A DNA stretch of 64,000 bases from Hemerocallis citrina (GCA_017893485.1 CM030367.1:145131767-145195766); one strand, 5' to 3'; counted from the stretch's first letter, positions 33,560 through 46,002 are shown. Notes: a model not told the origin generated them from the letters alone. A program made the numbers and translations.

Positions 33560-36500
33560 CCCGCAGCTTTCTCAAGATGAAAGGGCTCGACGCTCGACAT
33601 GCACCTCGAGCCATACCCTAGCCCTTACAGGCTGGGGGGCTTGATGCTCATCACGAACCTCGAGCCCCGCCTTAGCTTTCTCATAGGCTAGGGGGCTCGA
33701 CGCTCGGTGTGTACCTTGAGCCATGCCCTAGATTTTCTCAAGCAACCAAGGGCTCGATGCTCGGCATGTACCTTGAGCCACGCCCCAGCTTTCATAAGTT
33801 ACAAGGGCTCGACACTCAGCATGTAGCTCGAGCCACACCCTAGCTTCTCACAAGCTAAGAGGGATCGACGCTCGGCATGCACCTCGAGCCACAACCCAGC
33901 TTTTCACAAGCTGCAATGGCTCGATGCTTGGCATGTAGCTCATGCCACACCATAGCTTTCACAAGCTACAAGGGTTCGATGCTCGGCACGTACCTCGAGC
34001 CATGCCTAGCTTTTCTCCCAGGCTGGGGGGCTCGATGCTCGGCACGTACCTCGAGCCCACCCCAGCTTTCTTACATGCTGGGGGGCTCGACGCTCGGCGT
34101 GTACCTCGAACCCTCCCTAGCTTTTCTCAAGCAATCAAGGGCTCGACGCTCGATATGTACCTCGAGCCATGCCCCGGCTTTTCACAATTTACAAGGGCTT
34201 GATGCTCGGCATGTAGCTCGAGCCACTCCCTAGCTTCTCACAAGCTATGACAGATTGATGCTCGGCATGCACCTCGACCCACACCCCGGCTTCTCACAAG
34301 CTACAAGGGCTTGACGTTTGACATGTGCCTCAAGCCACGCCCTAAATTTTCTAACAAGTTTAGGGGCTCGACGCTCGGCATGCACCACGAGCCCAGCCCT
34401 AGCTTTTCACATGCTATAAGGGTTCGACGCTCAGCATGTACCTCGAGCCACGCCCTAGGCTTTCTCACGGGCTGGGGGGATCGACGCTCGGCACGTACCT
34501 TGAGCCTCGCCCCAGCTTTTTCACAGGCTGGGGGGCTCAACGCTCGGTGTGTAACTCGAGCCATGCCCTACCTTTTCTCAAACGACCAAGGGCTCGACAC
34601 TCGACATGTATCTCGAGCCACGCCCCAAGTTTTCACTAGTTACAAGGGCTCGACGCTCTTCATGTAGCTCGAGCCATACTTTAGCTTCTTACAAGCTACG
34701 AGGGATTGACGCTCAGCATGCACCTCGTGCCACACCCCAGCTTTTCACAAGCTACAATGGCTCGACGCTTTGCATGTAGCTCGAGCCACACCCTAGCTTC
34801 TCACAAGATACAAGGGCTCGACGTTCGACATGTGCCTCGAGCCACACCCTAAATTTTCTCATAGGTTTGAGGGCTCGACGCTCGGCATGCTCCTCGAGCC
34901 CCGCCCTAGCTTCTCACGAGCTATGAGGGTTCGACACTCGGCATGTACCTCGAGCCACACCCTAGCCTTTCTCACAGGTTGGAGTAATCGACGCTCGGCA
35001 CGTACCTCGAGCCATGCCCCAACTTTCACAAGTTACAAGGGCTCGATGCTCGACATGTAGCTCGAGCCACACCTTAGCTTCTCACAAGCTACGAGGGATC
35101 GACGCTTGGCATGCACCTTGAGCCACACCCTAGCTTTTCACAAGCTGCAATGGCTCGATGCTCGGCATGTAGCTCGAGCCACACCCTAGCTTTCATAAAC
35201 TACAAGGGTTCGATGCTCGGCATGTATCTCGAGCCATGCCCTAGCATTTCTCCCAGGTAGGGGGGCTCAATGATCGGCACGTACCTCGAGCCCCGCCCCA
35301 GTTTTCTCACAGGCTGGGGGGCTCGATGCTCGGCGTGTACCTAGCTTTACTCAAGCTACCAAGGGCTCGATGCTCGACATGTACCTCAAGCCACGCCCCA
35401 GCTTTTCACAAGTTATAAGGGCTTGACGCTCGGCATGTATCTCGAGCCACACCCTAGCTTCTCACAAGCTACGAGGGATTGACACTCATCATGCACCTCG
35501 AGCCACACCCCAACTTCTCACAAGCTACAAGGGCTCAACGTTTGACACGTGCCTCAAGCCATGCCCTAACTTTTCTCACAAGTTTAGGGGCTCGATGCTC
35601 GGCATGCACCACGAGCCCTACCCTAGCCTTTCACATGCTACAAGGGTTCCACGCTCGGCATGTACCTCGAGCCATGCCCTCGCCTTTATCACAGGCTTGG
35701 GGGCTCGACGACCAGCACGTACCTCGAGCCCCACCCCAGCTTACTCACAGGTTGAGGGGCTCAATGCTCGACATGTACCTCGAGCCACGCCCTACCTTTT
35801 CTCAAGCTACCAAGGGCTCGACGCTCGGCATGTACTTCGAGCCATGCACCAGCTTTTCACAAGTTACAAGGGCTTAATGCTCGTCATGTAGCTTGAGCCA
35901 CACTCTAGCTTCTCACAAGCTACGAGAGATCGACGCTCAGCATGCACCTCGAGCCATACCCCAGATTTTTACAAGCTGCAATGGCTCGACGCTCAGCATG
36001 TAGCTCGAGCCACACCCTAGCTTCTCACAAGATACAAGGGCTCGACGTTCGATATGTGCCTCGAGCCACACCCTAACTTTTCTCACAGGTTTGGGGGCTC
36101 GACGCTCGGCATGCACCTCGAGCCCCGCCCTAGCTTCTCACGAGCTACGATTCGACACTCGACAAGTTACAAGGGCTAGACGCTCGGCGTATACCTCGAG
36201 CCACGCCCTAACTTTTCTCAAGCTACCAAGGGCTCGACGCTCGATATGTACCTCGAACCATGATCCAGCTTTTCACAAGCTATAAGGGCTCGACACTCGG
36301 TATGTACCTCGAGCCACACTCTAGCTTTTCACAAGCTACAAGGGTTCGACGCTCGGCGCATACCTCGAGCCATTCCCTAACCTTTCTCACAGAATAGGGG
36401 GATCGACGCTCGGCATGCACCTGGAGCCACACCCTAGCTTTTCTCACAGGTTGGAGGGCTCGACGCACGACGCTTGACGCTCGGCATGTACCTCGAGCCA

Positions 36501-36720
36501 CGCCCTAGCCTTTCTCACAGGCTGGGGGGCATGACGCTCGGCATGCACCTCAATCCACACCCTAGCTTTTCTCACAGGCTGGAGGGCTCGACACTTGACA
36601 CTCGACCTTTGACGCTTGACGCTCGACCTTTGATGCTCGATGCTCGACATGTACTTCGAGCAGCGCACCAGCTTACTCAAGAGATGGGTAGCTCAACGTT
36701 TGACGCTCGACGCTCGGCCT
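33560..36720 (+). repeat. Long satellite array, ~58-bp unit (about 50 copies)
   Basis: Degenerate units of the form GGGCTCGACGCTCGGCATGT, ACCTCGAGCCACGCCCTAGC and TTTTCACAAGCTACAAG run for over 3 kb. CTCGAG and the AGCTT...AAGCT arms give each unit dyad symmetry. Higher-order repetition is visible: groups of about 600 bases recur, such as 34080-34660 and 35290-35890. Long Arg/Ser/His-rich ORFs in all frames are by-products. The array lies between the antisense promoter and the 3' LTR. Confidence 0.95.
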
Positions 36721-36940
36721 TTCAACTCCCCAGGAGATTTCCTATCCCCCTCACAAACACCGCTCTCTCTCGTGAGAGGCCTCATTCGGCGCTCTGTGCC
36801 GAGACTCTACTAGCGCTCAGCTCGGCGCCGACCTCTATTCCTCTTCAGGAACTCAATGATCCACCTTCGCCAGAATCCTCCCCTCCACTCTTCCCACAAA
36901 GACAAAACTACTCATTCACGGCTGGTTTACACAGCCCTCC
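36721..36940 (+). other. Pre-PPT untranslated region of the Tat element
   Basis: A non-repetitive, C/T-rich stretch joining the satellite to the PPT. No gene is visible; an ORF that starts in the satellite runs through it. Confidence 0.5.
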
Positions 36941-36955
36941 AGGAGTGGGGGGCTT
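36941..36955 (+). promoter_or_regulatory. Polypurine tract of the Tat element
   Basis: AGGAGTGGGGGGCTT lies directly before the TGATATGG start of the 3' LTR. Confidence 0.8.
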
Positions 36956-36956
36956 G

Positions 36957-37472
36957 TGATATGGTATAAATGACGTGGTCCCATCAGGGCCCTCAGGTCT
37001 CCTCAGATTTTGCTCCTCTATGATCATCAAGTCAAACAGGTCCAACGGGCTTCAGCCGGTTCTTATCCACTGGCTAACGGGTCCGACCCGGCCCATCTAA
37101 GTCAGGGACCTGTTAGCCCCTGCCTATAAATACCAGGCCCCCTCCTTCATTCTGGAGGTAATAAATATTTTCCCACCTGAATCCTAGCTACTGTTGATTT
37201 CGCAGTGACTAACGCGATCGTCGGAGGGCTTGTTGCCGGGACTTCTCCCGATATTTCTAGGCATTATGCAGGTACCAAGATCTGAGCTGAGCTACGAAGA
37301 TACGAGCCGTGCTACGAGATCCAAGCCGAGCACCTAGTCTCTACCTCTCTCCTGCTACTCCCAAGCCAGTCCTACAGCCGATGATCGGATCAACGCCAGG
37401 ACCGTCCCTTCCGTTTCACAAATTACAAGAATTCACACTTGTTACCCCCACACAAAAAAACAAGCAGCATCA
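36957..37472 (+). mobile_element. 3' LTR of the Tat element
   Basis: Starts TGATATGGTATAAATGACGT and ends AAGCAGCATCA, like the 5' LTR. It is 516 bases long because it holds a segment of about 40 bases (GATCATCAAGTCAAACAGG and neighbours) that the 5' copy lacks. TATAAATA lies at 37125-37132. The LTR ends about 295 bases beyond the pectin methylesterase stop codon. Confidence 0.92.
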
Positions 37473-37477
37473 GATAC
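37473..37477 (+). repeat. Target site duplication GATAC (right)
   Basis: Partner of 15539-15543. Confidence 0.9.
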
Positions 37478-37766
37478 CTTTATAAGTACAGATCTCAAAG
37501 CATAATCAGTATTCCAAGGCCTACATTCCTTGGTTCCTTCTCTCATCTGTTTGTGTATCTAATCAACTTTCATAATACTCCAATGGCCAGTAAGTAATTT
37601 TGTTGGCATTTGAATAAGAACTAAACATATCATACAACTATATTTAATGTATTAGATCAAAGTTATGAACGAATAATGTTTGGAGCAACTCTTTTGCTCA
37701 ATTATATTTTCTACATCAGAGAAATGAAGCAAAAAGAAAAAAAAGGGAAAAAAAAGGAAAAAGAAA

Positions 37767-39542
37767 TTAATTTCTAAGGTAATCCGCTTGAGTATGGAAC
37801 CCCGTCTTGGGCAACCAGTCACCCCCCAGCACAAAGCCTGACACAGTATAATTGATCGCATTGGTTGTGTTAAAATCACTATGGTAGCCTACCCACGAAA
37901 CCCGTTTATCTGTACTCGAACCAGGACCTGTGTTATTAAACTCGACATAGTACAATGTATCCAGAGCAAAAGTTCCATTCCATGGCAACCATCCTACCGG
38001 ATTTATGGAACTATCCATAAAAGAATTTATGATCACAGTCCTTGAGAACTCCTTCCACGGCCTACCTAGGTATGTTATCGTCGACCCATTATCCGCAACC
38101 AAATCAGGTGCAGCCACAAAGTTACAATTTTGGATGAAAGTACCCGTATTTTGGAACGGGTCAGTTCGGCCTTGGGCTGTGATAGTGTTGATCTGCCCCC
38201 GCATTGGGAGTCGGGAGTAGATGTTACAGTCCTGAAAGACAACAGCTGCGTTACCAAAGATAAAGTCGACTGTGCCATAAATGTCGCAGTCTTTATAGAA
38301 CTGTCTCATGGAATGGGTGTAAAGTGTGTCTTGGTAGCCTTCGAAGCTGCAGCTGTAGAATGTGGAGAGGTCGGCACCGTTTCTGAGCGCAACTGCCTGG
38401 TGCTTGCTTGGACCGGCAGTGTTCTGAATCGTCATGTTCATGCCTACGAATCCTTGCCCCACAACGGCTGCATATTCATAAGCATAAATGTTAGCTTACT
38501 GAATATATTTTTACTATTATAACTTCAAAATGTTCAGTATAGAGATATATGAAATGAACTCACCGAAAGTAGCAGAGTTGAATGTAGTCCACCCATCGAT
38601 ATTATTATGACTCCCTGTAATAACCGTCCTATTAGTCCCATCTCCCATCATCATGATGTACTTCTTATGCTTGGGTATCACCACACACTCCTCATATACC
38701 CCCTCATTCACGTATATTAGATAATACCCATTATCACCATTTGTATTATTCGGAGCCGAATTCACTGCATCAGAAACCGTGTTGAAATTACCCGACCCAT
38801 CTTTACTCACCACAACCACATCACTCACCGTCACCTCATCCACCTCATCCCCATCCCTGCCTCCCCCCGACTGGATCAACCTCCTCCCCATTAACATCAC
38901 CGGAGGCAACTTCGGCTTCTTCGCCTTCTTTGCTGAGGTCTTCTGCTTCTTCTTCGAAACCCATGCTCGTGTGAACAGCGCCAGCGAGACGCTGTACAAC
39001 TTGGACCCATCCGAAAGCGGGACCGACAAGCCCTTCTTTACACTCCATGTAGATGACGTTGCTTTCAACCCATCAATGCAGGTCTGTTGGTTGGTTATTA
39101 GAGCAGAGAGAAGAGTCTGAAGTTGGTCGGTTTGCGGGTCGAGGAGGCGAGCTGAAATGGCAGCAGTGGAGTTGAGGGTGGAGGAGGCGGCGGTGAGGAA
39201 GTCGATGTTGAGGCTAGCGAGAAGGTGGCAATCTTGGAGGGCACGGACGGCTGAGATTGAAAGGGAGGATTGGCGGGAGAGGTAGCGGTTGACTAGGGTT
39301 TGGAATTTGCAGGCGTTGGAGAGGGATTTGGAGAGGGAGAAGAGGGAGTAGGTGGAGAGGGGGCGGGAGCCTTGAGGCGGGAGGATAGACTTGCAGAATG
39401 TGGGGTCGGAAGTGGAGTTACAGGCGGTAGTGGGCGTAACTGGAGTTGCACTTGCAAGGGGGAGGAGAGTTGAGGAGGAGGGGGTGAAGTGATGGGAAGT
39501 GGAAAGGAAGAGGAAGAGGAAAAGGAGAATGGAAGTGGACAT
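37767..39542 (-). CDS. Type-I pectin methylesterase (pectinesterase with inhibitor-like pro-domain)
   Basis: A two-exon gene: exon 1 39542-38564, intron 38563-38468 (96 bases, donor GTGAGT, acceptor TGCAG), exon 2 38467-37767. The join reads SATF|AVVGQGF and gives 559 residues, a normal length. Residues 1-30 are a signal peptide (ILLFLFLFLSTSHH). About 40-190 is the PMEI-like pro-domain, with Cys in FCKSI, ALQDC and QTCIDGL. RRLI near 225 fits the processing site. The catalytic domain keeps GVYEE, QAVALRNGAD, GYQDTLY (Gln), DIYGTVDFIFGNA (both Asp) and YLGRPWKEFSRTV (Arg). It would de-esterify homogalacturonan in the cell wall after pro-domain removal. No stop or frameshift is seen, so it is probably functional. 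The Tat 3' LTR lies just downstream and palindrome elements lie upstream. Confidence 0.95.
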
Positions 39543-39587
39543 GTTGTTGGTTCGATGAATGATGGGAAGGGAGACAAGTGGGGCAAG

Positions 39588-39595
39588 TTTATATA
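39588..39595 (-). promoter_or_regulatory. TATA box of the pectin methylesterase gene
   Basis: The minus strand reads CTCTCTATATAAACTTGCC, about 46-53 bases upstream of the chosen ATG. This implies a very short 5' UTR and supports 39542 as the start. The next base upstream of a usable core promoter is about 70 bases from the nearest palindrome-element sequence. Confidence 0.65.
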
Positions 39596-39665
39596 GAGAG
39601 ATTTTGGGATTTGGGGGTCACCATGCATCAAGTCTACAAGGGCGCAATGGTTTTCCTGACTTCAG

Positions 39666-40270
39666 CTCATTCACAGTTGTGATTGCTAAAAAAAAATAAC
39701 AAAATGTATATTATAAATATAGCAAAGTCTTGTTTGCTACAGTGGTAAAATGCTATAATATAGTAATCAAGAATAAAAATTGATTGAACATAACTCTAAT
39801 TTCCGCCCACTAAAACAAAATATTTCTGTGCATTTTTAATAGATTATTTGAATATTTTTAATAATAAAAAAAATTTTGCAGCGGACGGAAGTCTAAGTTC
39901 CGTCCGTGCTTTTGAATTTTTTCCAAAGCATTGGACGGATCAGAGAGTTCCGTCTGAGCAAACTTGGACTTTTCTTTTATATTTTGGGCACTTCTGGGTA
40001 CTTTTATAATATATTTTTATCTGGAAAATGATCTAATATTATGGGACAGAACTTTGAGTTCCGTCCGATATAATAAAAAATTAATTTTTTTATTTGCGAT
40101 GGAACTCTGAGCTCCGTTCTCTGTAATATGCATATTCTCAAATAGTCTTTCAAATACAATAATCTACTGTAGCAATATATCCAAAATATGAATAAATAGC
40201 CAACGACTGCATATGTGCACAGGCTAAAATATGGATAATATGGAAATTTAACAAATGACTATGGATGCTC
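39666..40270. mobile_element. Palindrome-ladder element D (degenerate)
   Basis: The right end GATGCTC (40270) is followed by TTA and matches the reverse of the GAGCATC terminus of neighbouring elements. The left end near 39666 is diverged (GTTGTGATTGCTAAA). The interior holds at least four palindromes of the form GGACGGAAGTCTAAGTTCCG, as at 39882, 39932, 40046 and 40100. No coding sequence. Confidence 0.45.
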
Positions 40271-40274
40271 TTAA

Positions 40275-41269
40275 GAGCATCTGAGTCGTGGGCTAAATTG
40301 CTAATTTTTAGAAAAAATAGAAAAAAATGAGCTGCAGTTATTGGCTATTTATCCAAATTTTGAATTTTAGGAAAACAGTGGTCTGCTATATTTGGAATAA
40401 GATATAGGAATATGAAAAAAATAGCCGACGAAAAATGATCTTTCGTCCGATCGATTGGACGAAAGATCATCTTTCGCTGCTCTTTTTTTTTAAATTAACC
40501 TATTGGATGAGAAACCATTTTCCATCCCATTTTTTAATTTATAATAAATCGATCAGCCGGGAAATCATTTCCCGTCGGATCGATTTTATCATTTCCCGTC
40601 TGATCGATTTTATTTTAACAAAAATATGGGACGAGAAATGATTCACCGTCCCACAATTTAAATTGAAAAAAATAGGAACAAAAGATGATCCTTCGTCCCT
40701 CTATTTTAAAAAAAAATTAATAACATTATTGAATTACCTAAAAAAATTAGTGATGAGAGGGACGGCAAATCATTTACCGTTTGAATACTTTTTTGTTGAA
40801 TTTTTCTTGACGACGGAGACCGATTGTTCGTCCGTGCTCGATTTTTGAGCGCGTAATCAACGGACGAGGGATGATTCCCTGTCAGTGACTTTTTTTAAAA
40901 TAAAAAAACGTTTGACGGGAAATGATTTCCCGTCCGTTCGATTTTTTTATTTTTTTAATATAAAAAATTGACGGTCGGAGAAATCATTTCCCGTCCGTTC
41001 GATTTTTTAATTAAAAAAACGACGTACAGGAAATCATTTCCCATCCCTTCATTTTAAAAAAAATTAATAATCGAGCGACGGTAAATAATCCATCGTCCCT
41101 TCACTTTTAAATTAAACTTTTTTTAAGGAATGAGAGATTATGTTTCGTCTAACGATTTAATATTCGAAAAACTCAAAGTATGGGTTTGAACGACTGCAAC
41201 ACAAACTCAAAATTTCTATTCCTATATGCCAAATACCCAAAAATTGGGATTCAACGACTACAGATGCTC
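40275..41269. mobile_element. Palindrome-ladder element A, TAA target duplication
   Basis: Termini are GAGCATCTGAGTCGTGGGC at the left and ACGACTACAGATGCTC at the right, flanked by TAA (40272-40274 and 41270-41272). The GAGCAT ends and TAA duplication suggest a PIF/Harbinger-type non-autonomous element. The 995-bp body is a series of about a dozen different imperfect palindromes with the pattern GACG...GATNATC...CGTC, for example GACGGGAAATGATTTCCCGT near 40917. AT-rich spacers of roughly 50-70 bases separate them. Short ORFs are chance. Confidence 0.75.
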
Positions 41270-41291
41270 TAAAACCCAAAATTTCTATTCC

Positions 41292-41294
41292 TAA
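41292..41294 (+). repeat. Target duplication TAA (left) of element B
   Basis: TAA before GAGCATTTGTAGTCGTTGG. The partner is TAA at 48853-48855 after ACGATTACAAATGCTC. Confidence 0.75.
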
Positions 41295-41629
41295 GAGCAT
41301 TTGTAGTCGTTGGCTAAATTGCTAAATTTTGGAAAAAAATAGAAAAAAGATGCTGCAGTCGATGGCTATAGACCCAAATTTTGGGTTTTAGGAGAACAAT
41401 GGTTTGCTATATTTAGAAAAATATATAGGAATATGGAAAAAATAGCCGACAAAAGATGATCTTTCGTCGGATCGATCAGACGAAAGATCATCTTTCGCAG
41501 CTCAATTTTTTTAAAATTAACCTATTATACGGGAAATCATTTTCCCTCCCAAATTTTTTTAGATAAATCGATCAGACGGAAAATCATTTCCAGTCGATCG
41601 ATTTTTTAAAAAAAATATGGGATGGAAAA

Positions 41630-44600
41630 TGTCACGCCACGTTTCCTAAAAGAGAATACGGAATATAAGCCCAGCGAATGATTTTCATCATCCATAAGAT
41701 GTTTAAGAATCTTTACAATATTCACCAGAATCATCAGAGTTAGAAGCAAAAGAATCAACCAATATGCACATATGAACCAAAATACCAACAAGAATGCTTG
41801 AAATCAAATATATAAATCTCAAATAGTCATGAACTGAATAACACAAATATCCTGGGTTACATTGCCTAAATACAAGAATAAATCCAAGTACAAGATTACA
41901 ATATTGTTTAAGTAAGCTACAGGAAATAATAATAATAAAATTCATCACTAATACTTCAAGTCACCAATATCGTCTGGAACCTGTTCTCCAAAATCTGCAA
42001 TTTAACAATTGCAGGGAAGAGAAAAAGAGAAAATAAGTACCCGTCAATTGCAAGTTACGGACTGCTTATAATGCAGGATACAAGTACATGAGGAACTAAC
42101 TAATAGCATGGAATAAGCATGATGTCAAAATAAACAACTAGCATGGTAAGGTGAACAAGTATAAATGGCATGAATCAAATGTCAAGTGAACAAGTATCAT
42201 GTAATCATGTATCAAGTGTCAAGTTTCAAGTCTCATGTATAATGTGGTCAAGTATCAAGTAAGCATGTATCATGTTCAAGTATCATGTGTCAAGTCTTGT
42301 AGTGATTACTATCTAGGTAGCACTTCATGCAACCCACCTTATATGGTTGCTACAACAAACAGTTTCGTTTTAAATTTCATAGTGGACCATAGAGGGCAGT
42401 GTACTCAGGGACAGGCTCCAAGTAGACAAGTATCAACCAAATAAACAAACTCCAAATAACCAGATAAACAAGCTCTAAACAAGCTCCACATAACCAAATA
42501 ACAAGCTCCAAATACCCAAAATATATCAAGCTCTGTGTCAAGTGTGCAAGTGCAAGTAACCACGTGTCAAGCTCCAAATAACCAAATATCAAGCTCCAAA
42601 TATCACGTAGGATCAATAGGTCCCCTTCCGAGTACACGTTTCTGAATTATCCACTATTAGATCTTTTCCTTAAACCCCGGCTTGGTTATTTATTAATAAT
42701 GTCAAACACGCATGTAGGTATGTAAAACATATCAAGTATAACATGGAATAATCATGTAACAAGTTCAAGTTGTAAGATAAATATGTACGAGTGCAAGATA
42801 GTTCATAAAAGAATAAAATAAACAAATATTAAGTTCAGAATAGCAAGACCATACTGTAGTAAAACAGTGATTCCCAGTGTTACAAACATGCAAATTTGAA
42901 TCCGTCGAAACGTCTAGAAAGTAGACTCCCAACCAAATCTAGCGAGTATAAATAAGTCACATACTAATTCACAAAAATATAGCTTAAAACTGATTTGAAT
43001 ACAGAAAATACGTTCAGCGAGAAATTAGAAAATCGAATTTAAGAGCAGGAAAACAGTATGAAAACACCTCAAATAAATCCAGAAAAAATATGGGGTATTC
43101 CCCTATATGTCTAGTATCAGAATATAAAGTTTCATAATTTTCAAGTAATATTAGCTTAGCCAAGTAAAATCAGAAATCATAAAGAAACGATAGTTTGGCA
43201 AATCTGGAATTCCCAACACTGTTGTACGAAAACTGTGATATTTCGCTAACCGTGAAACGAAATCCAAATCCATCAAAGGGAGATTAAAATAGAAAAAATA
43301 TGATAACTTTCATATTTCACAAATATTTTTCATACAGTCAAATGAATCAGGGTAAAAATGTGATTCTTTACAGAATAGCGAGTAAAACACAACAAGTATA
43401 GTCTTTATAAACAAGCATGAAATGGCATATAAAACTCATCAATAAAATCTACCAAAATTCTGAGTAATCCCTAAATAAGTATAGAAAAACTAACCAAAGT
43501 TCTAGATCAAAATAATATGTGTAGCACAAGTATCAAAATGATTTAGTCAACAAAATCACCAAGAAACGAAATCTGAAAAAGATCTACACCTTTATAGTAA
43601 AATAGTCATATCTCACACATACGAAAAAGAAATTGAGCAAGGTCAGAGGGGTTGGAAAGAAGACTAAATTCTCTACAATTCATGTTTTATAATAAAATTA
43701 AGATTCTGACCTTAATATGGTCTAAATTACTAACCAAGACAGATTATCAGCAAAATACAGAATTTTCTCAAAAACCAAAATCAATATAGATTCCACGAAA
43801 CTTGATCCAAACACAACCAAACAGAAAATCGAGTCTACCAAGTGTCCAAACAATATGAAATAGGGTATACGACATGTCCACAACAAGTATCTCACATGGA
43901 TCTCACAAGTACACGAGTTCTCATAATTGTTTCCCATATACATCATATCAAGAACGGGCGAAACCTAGGTTGTTTCATGTCAAATTTTGTGTCGTGAGGC
44001 AACTATTGGTCAAAACACTATAAAGACAATACTCATCAAACATACATCACACACGAGTTGTCTCTAGAACCCAACTATACTACAAGCGGTATTTTTGATT
44101 TGTATCATACAAAAGAATTTTAGTACAAGTTACTTGCCTTAAAGAAAACGAGAACAAGACAAGAGCAAGAATAACGGGATCAGATTCTCGGGCATGAACA
44201 TGATTTCAACGGATCACGAACACAAGGAACAATAGATCGCGAACACGATCGGATGACTGAGATCAAAAGATCGAGAGATCAAGGCGATCGGATCAGATCA
44301 GACGAATCTGATCGAATATCAAGATCAAGATCGAGATGTGATCAGTATCTTGATGATGATAATGATGATCGAACCAAATCGATGATTGGACGGTCCAGGA
44401 TAACTTGATCAAAACCAATATAACAGCAACCCGAGATCAAGATGATGATGAAGCAATCCAATGGTCCATAATCAAAGATGATGATCAAGATGATCAAGGG
44501 GGAAACGGACGACCACCAATCAAGCCATGATCAAACCAACATCACACAGCAACGTTGGCTCTCTGATTGATGGCTCGGCGGCGGCACGACGGCGGAACAC

Positions 44601-45502
44601 AGCAGCGGGCGGCGACAGGGTCCAGGGCTGCTGTGACTGGTCGGGCTGAGTGACGTCGCTGAAGGCATCGCGATGGGGGGGCACACAGCAGAGGACGGCT
44701 TCACTGGGCTGAGGTGACTGCTGATGCGGCACGGCGCGGGGGAGGCGCTGCAGTCGCGGCTGTCGTCAAGGGTGCAGGGCGAGGGCGCTGTTGACGCGTG
44801 GCTAGCGAGGAGGGTAGGGCAACAGGGGGTCGCACACAGGGGATGCAGGGGCGTCGACTGGTGCAACAGCGGAGGAAATAAGATGGTCGGGAGAGAAAGA
44901 CGGGGTAGGGGAGACGATGGGTTGAAGATGAACAGTCGGAAGAGAAAAGGAGACGACGTGGGAGGGTGGGTTTGCATGGGATTTTATAGGCACAAGGAGT
45001 TAGGGTTAGGGAGAGAGTGGGTATTGGGTTTGGTTTAATTAAAATGGGTTGTTGGGTAGTTAGTGGGTAGTTTAACAGGGTTGTTGAGTTATAGGAGTAA
45101 TGCAATAATGGGTAATGGGTTATTTTATAAATGGGTTTGGGTTGATAGATAGGGTTTAATAAAATATCCAATAAAATAGAGATTTTCAATAAAATTATAA
45201 TTTGTATTGTAACATAGAATTTATGTGGAATATCTACAAATATAATTTATAAATAGAACTAGGTTTTTAAATAAACAATCAAAGTAATAATACTAATAAC
45301 AATAATAACAATAATCATAAACATAAACATAATAATAATACTAATAATAACTGAAAATAATTAAAGTTACTGATAGATTTTAATAGAAGATCCAATAGTA
45401 CAATTTGACAAAAATAAATTTGAAAACCGGAAAAATAATTTGCAATTTTTTTTTAAATACAGAAATTACACAAAATACATTTTTAGGAAAACAGAGGTTA
45501 CA
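41630..45502 (-). mobile_element. Tekay-type solo LTR nested in element B
   Basis: In plus orientation it begins TGTCACGCCACGTTTCC and ends AACAGAGGTTACA. GAAAA (41625-41629 and 45503-45507) is a perfect 5-bp target duplication. It is 3,873 bases long, almost the same as the LTR at 51975-55841. It shares blocks with the LTR beginning at 62221 (ATGATTTTCATCATCC, TAGGTAGCACTTCATGC). Orientation is inferred as minus. It holds no internal coding, so it arose by LTR-LTR recombination. ORFs near 44520-45190 lie in its GC-rich part and show no domain. Confidence 0.88.
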
Positions 45503-46002
45503 GAAAATGATTCACCGTCCCACAATTTAAATCGAAAAAAATTAGGGACGGACCCCTATTTAAAAAATAATTAATTACATGATTGAATTACCTTTAAAAA
45601 AATTAGGAACGAGTGGGACGACAAATCATTTACCATTTGAAAACCTTTTTTTTTAATTTTTCATAAGCAACGGAGAACGATTGTTCGTCCGTGCTCGATT
45701 TTTGGGCGCGTAATCAACGGGTGAGGGATGATTCTTCGTCCGTGATTTTTTTTTTTAAAATAAAAAAACGTCAGACGGAATATGATTTCCTATACGTTCA
45801 ATTTTTTCTTTTTTTTTATAAAAAAAATCGACGGACAAGAAATCATTTCCAGTCCGTTCGATTTATTTTTTTTATCAAAAAAATTGACGGACGGGAAATC
45901 CTTTCATTTTTTTGAAGAAAAAATAATCGGGCGACGGTAAATAATCCTTCGTTCCTTCACTTTTAAATTAATATCTTTTAAAGGAACGAGAGATTATGTT
46001 TC

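Larger units (their letters stand above)
15544..37472 (+). mobile_element. Complete Tat-lineage Ty3/gypsy retrotransposon with nested insertions
   Basis: Both LTRs, PBS, PPT and a perfect 5-bp duplication are present. Order: 5' LTR, PBS, nested solo LTR (with a hAT element inside), gag, protease, RT, RNase H, second RNase H, integrase, satellite arrays, antisense ORF, long satellite, PPT, 3' LTR. The second RNase H and the antisense ORF place it in the Tat/Ogre-type group. Without the nested 6.7 kb it is about 15.2 kb long. The coding part is full of stops and frameshifts, so it is not autonomous now. The two LTRs differ at many sites and by an indel of about 40 bases, so the insertion is not recent. 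Confidence 0.92.

Noticed and set aside
33877..36959. Many ORFs of 60-160 codons, on both strands
   Set aside because: They translate the 58-bp satellite in several frames and are rich in Arg/Ser/His, with periodic repeats and no domain.
40275..41269. CRISPR-like array of regularly spaced palindromes
   Set aside because: The repeats are not identical, the spacers are AT-rich low complexity, and the context is plant nuclear transposon with TAA duplications.
44520..45190. Pro/Ser-rich ORFs on the minus strand (up to 162 codons)
   Set aside because: They lie in the GC-rich part of a solo LTR bounded by a perfect target duplication, with overlapping open frames and no domain.
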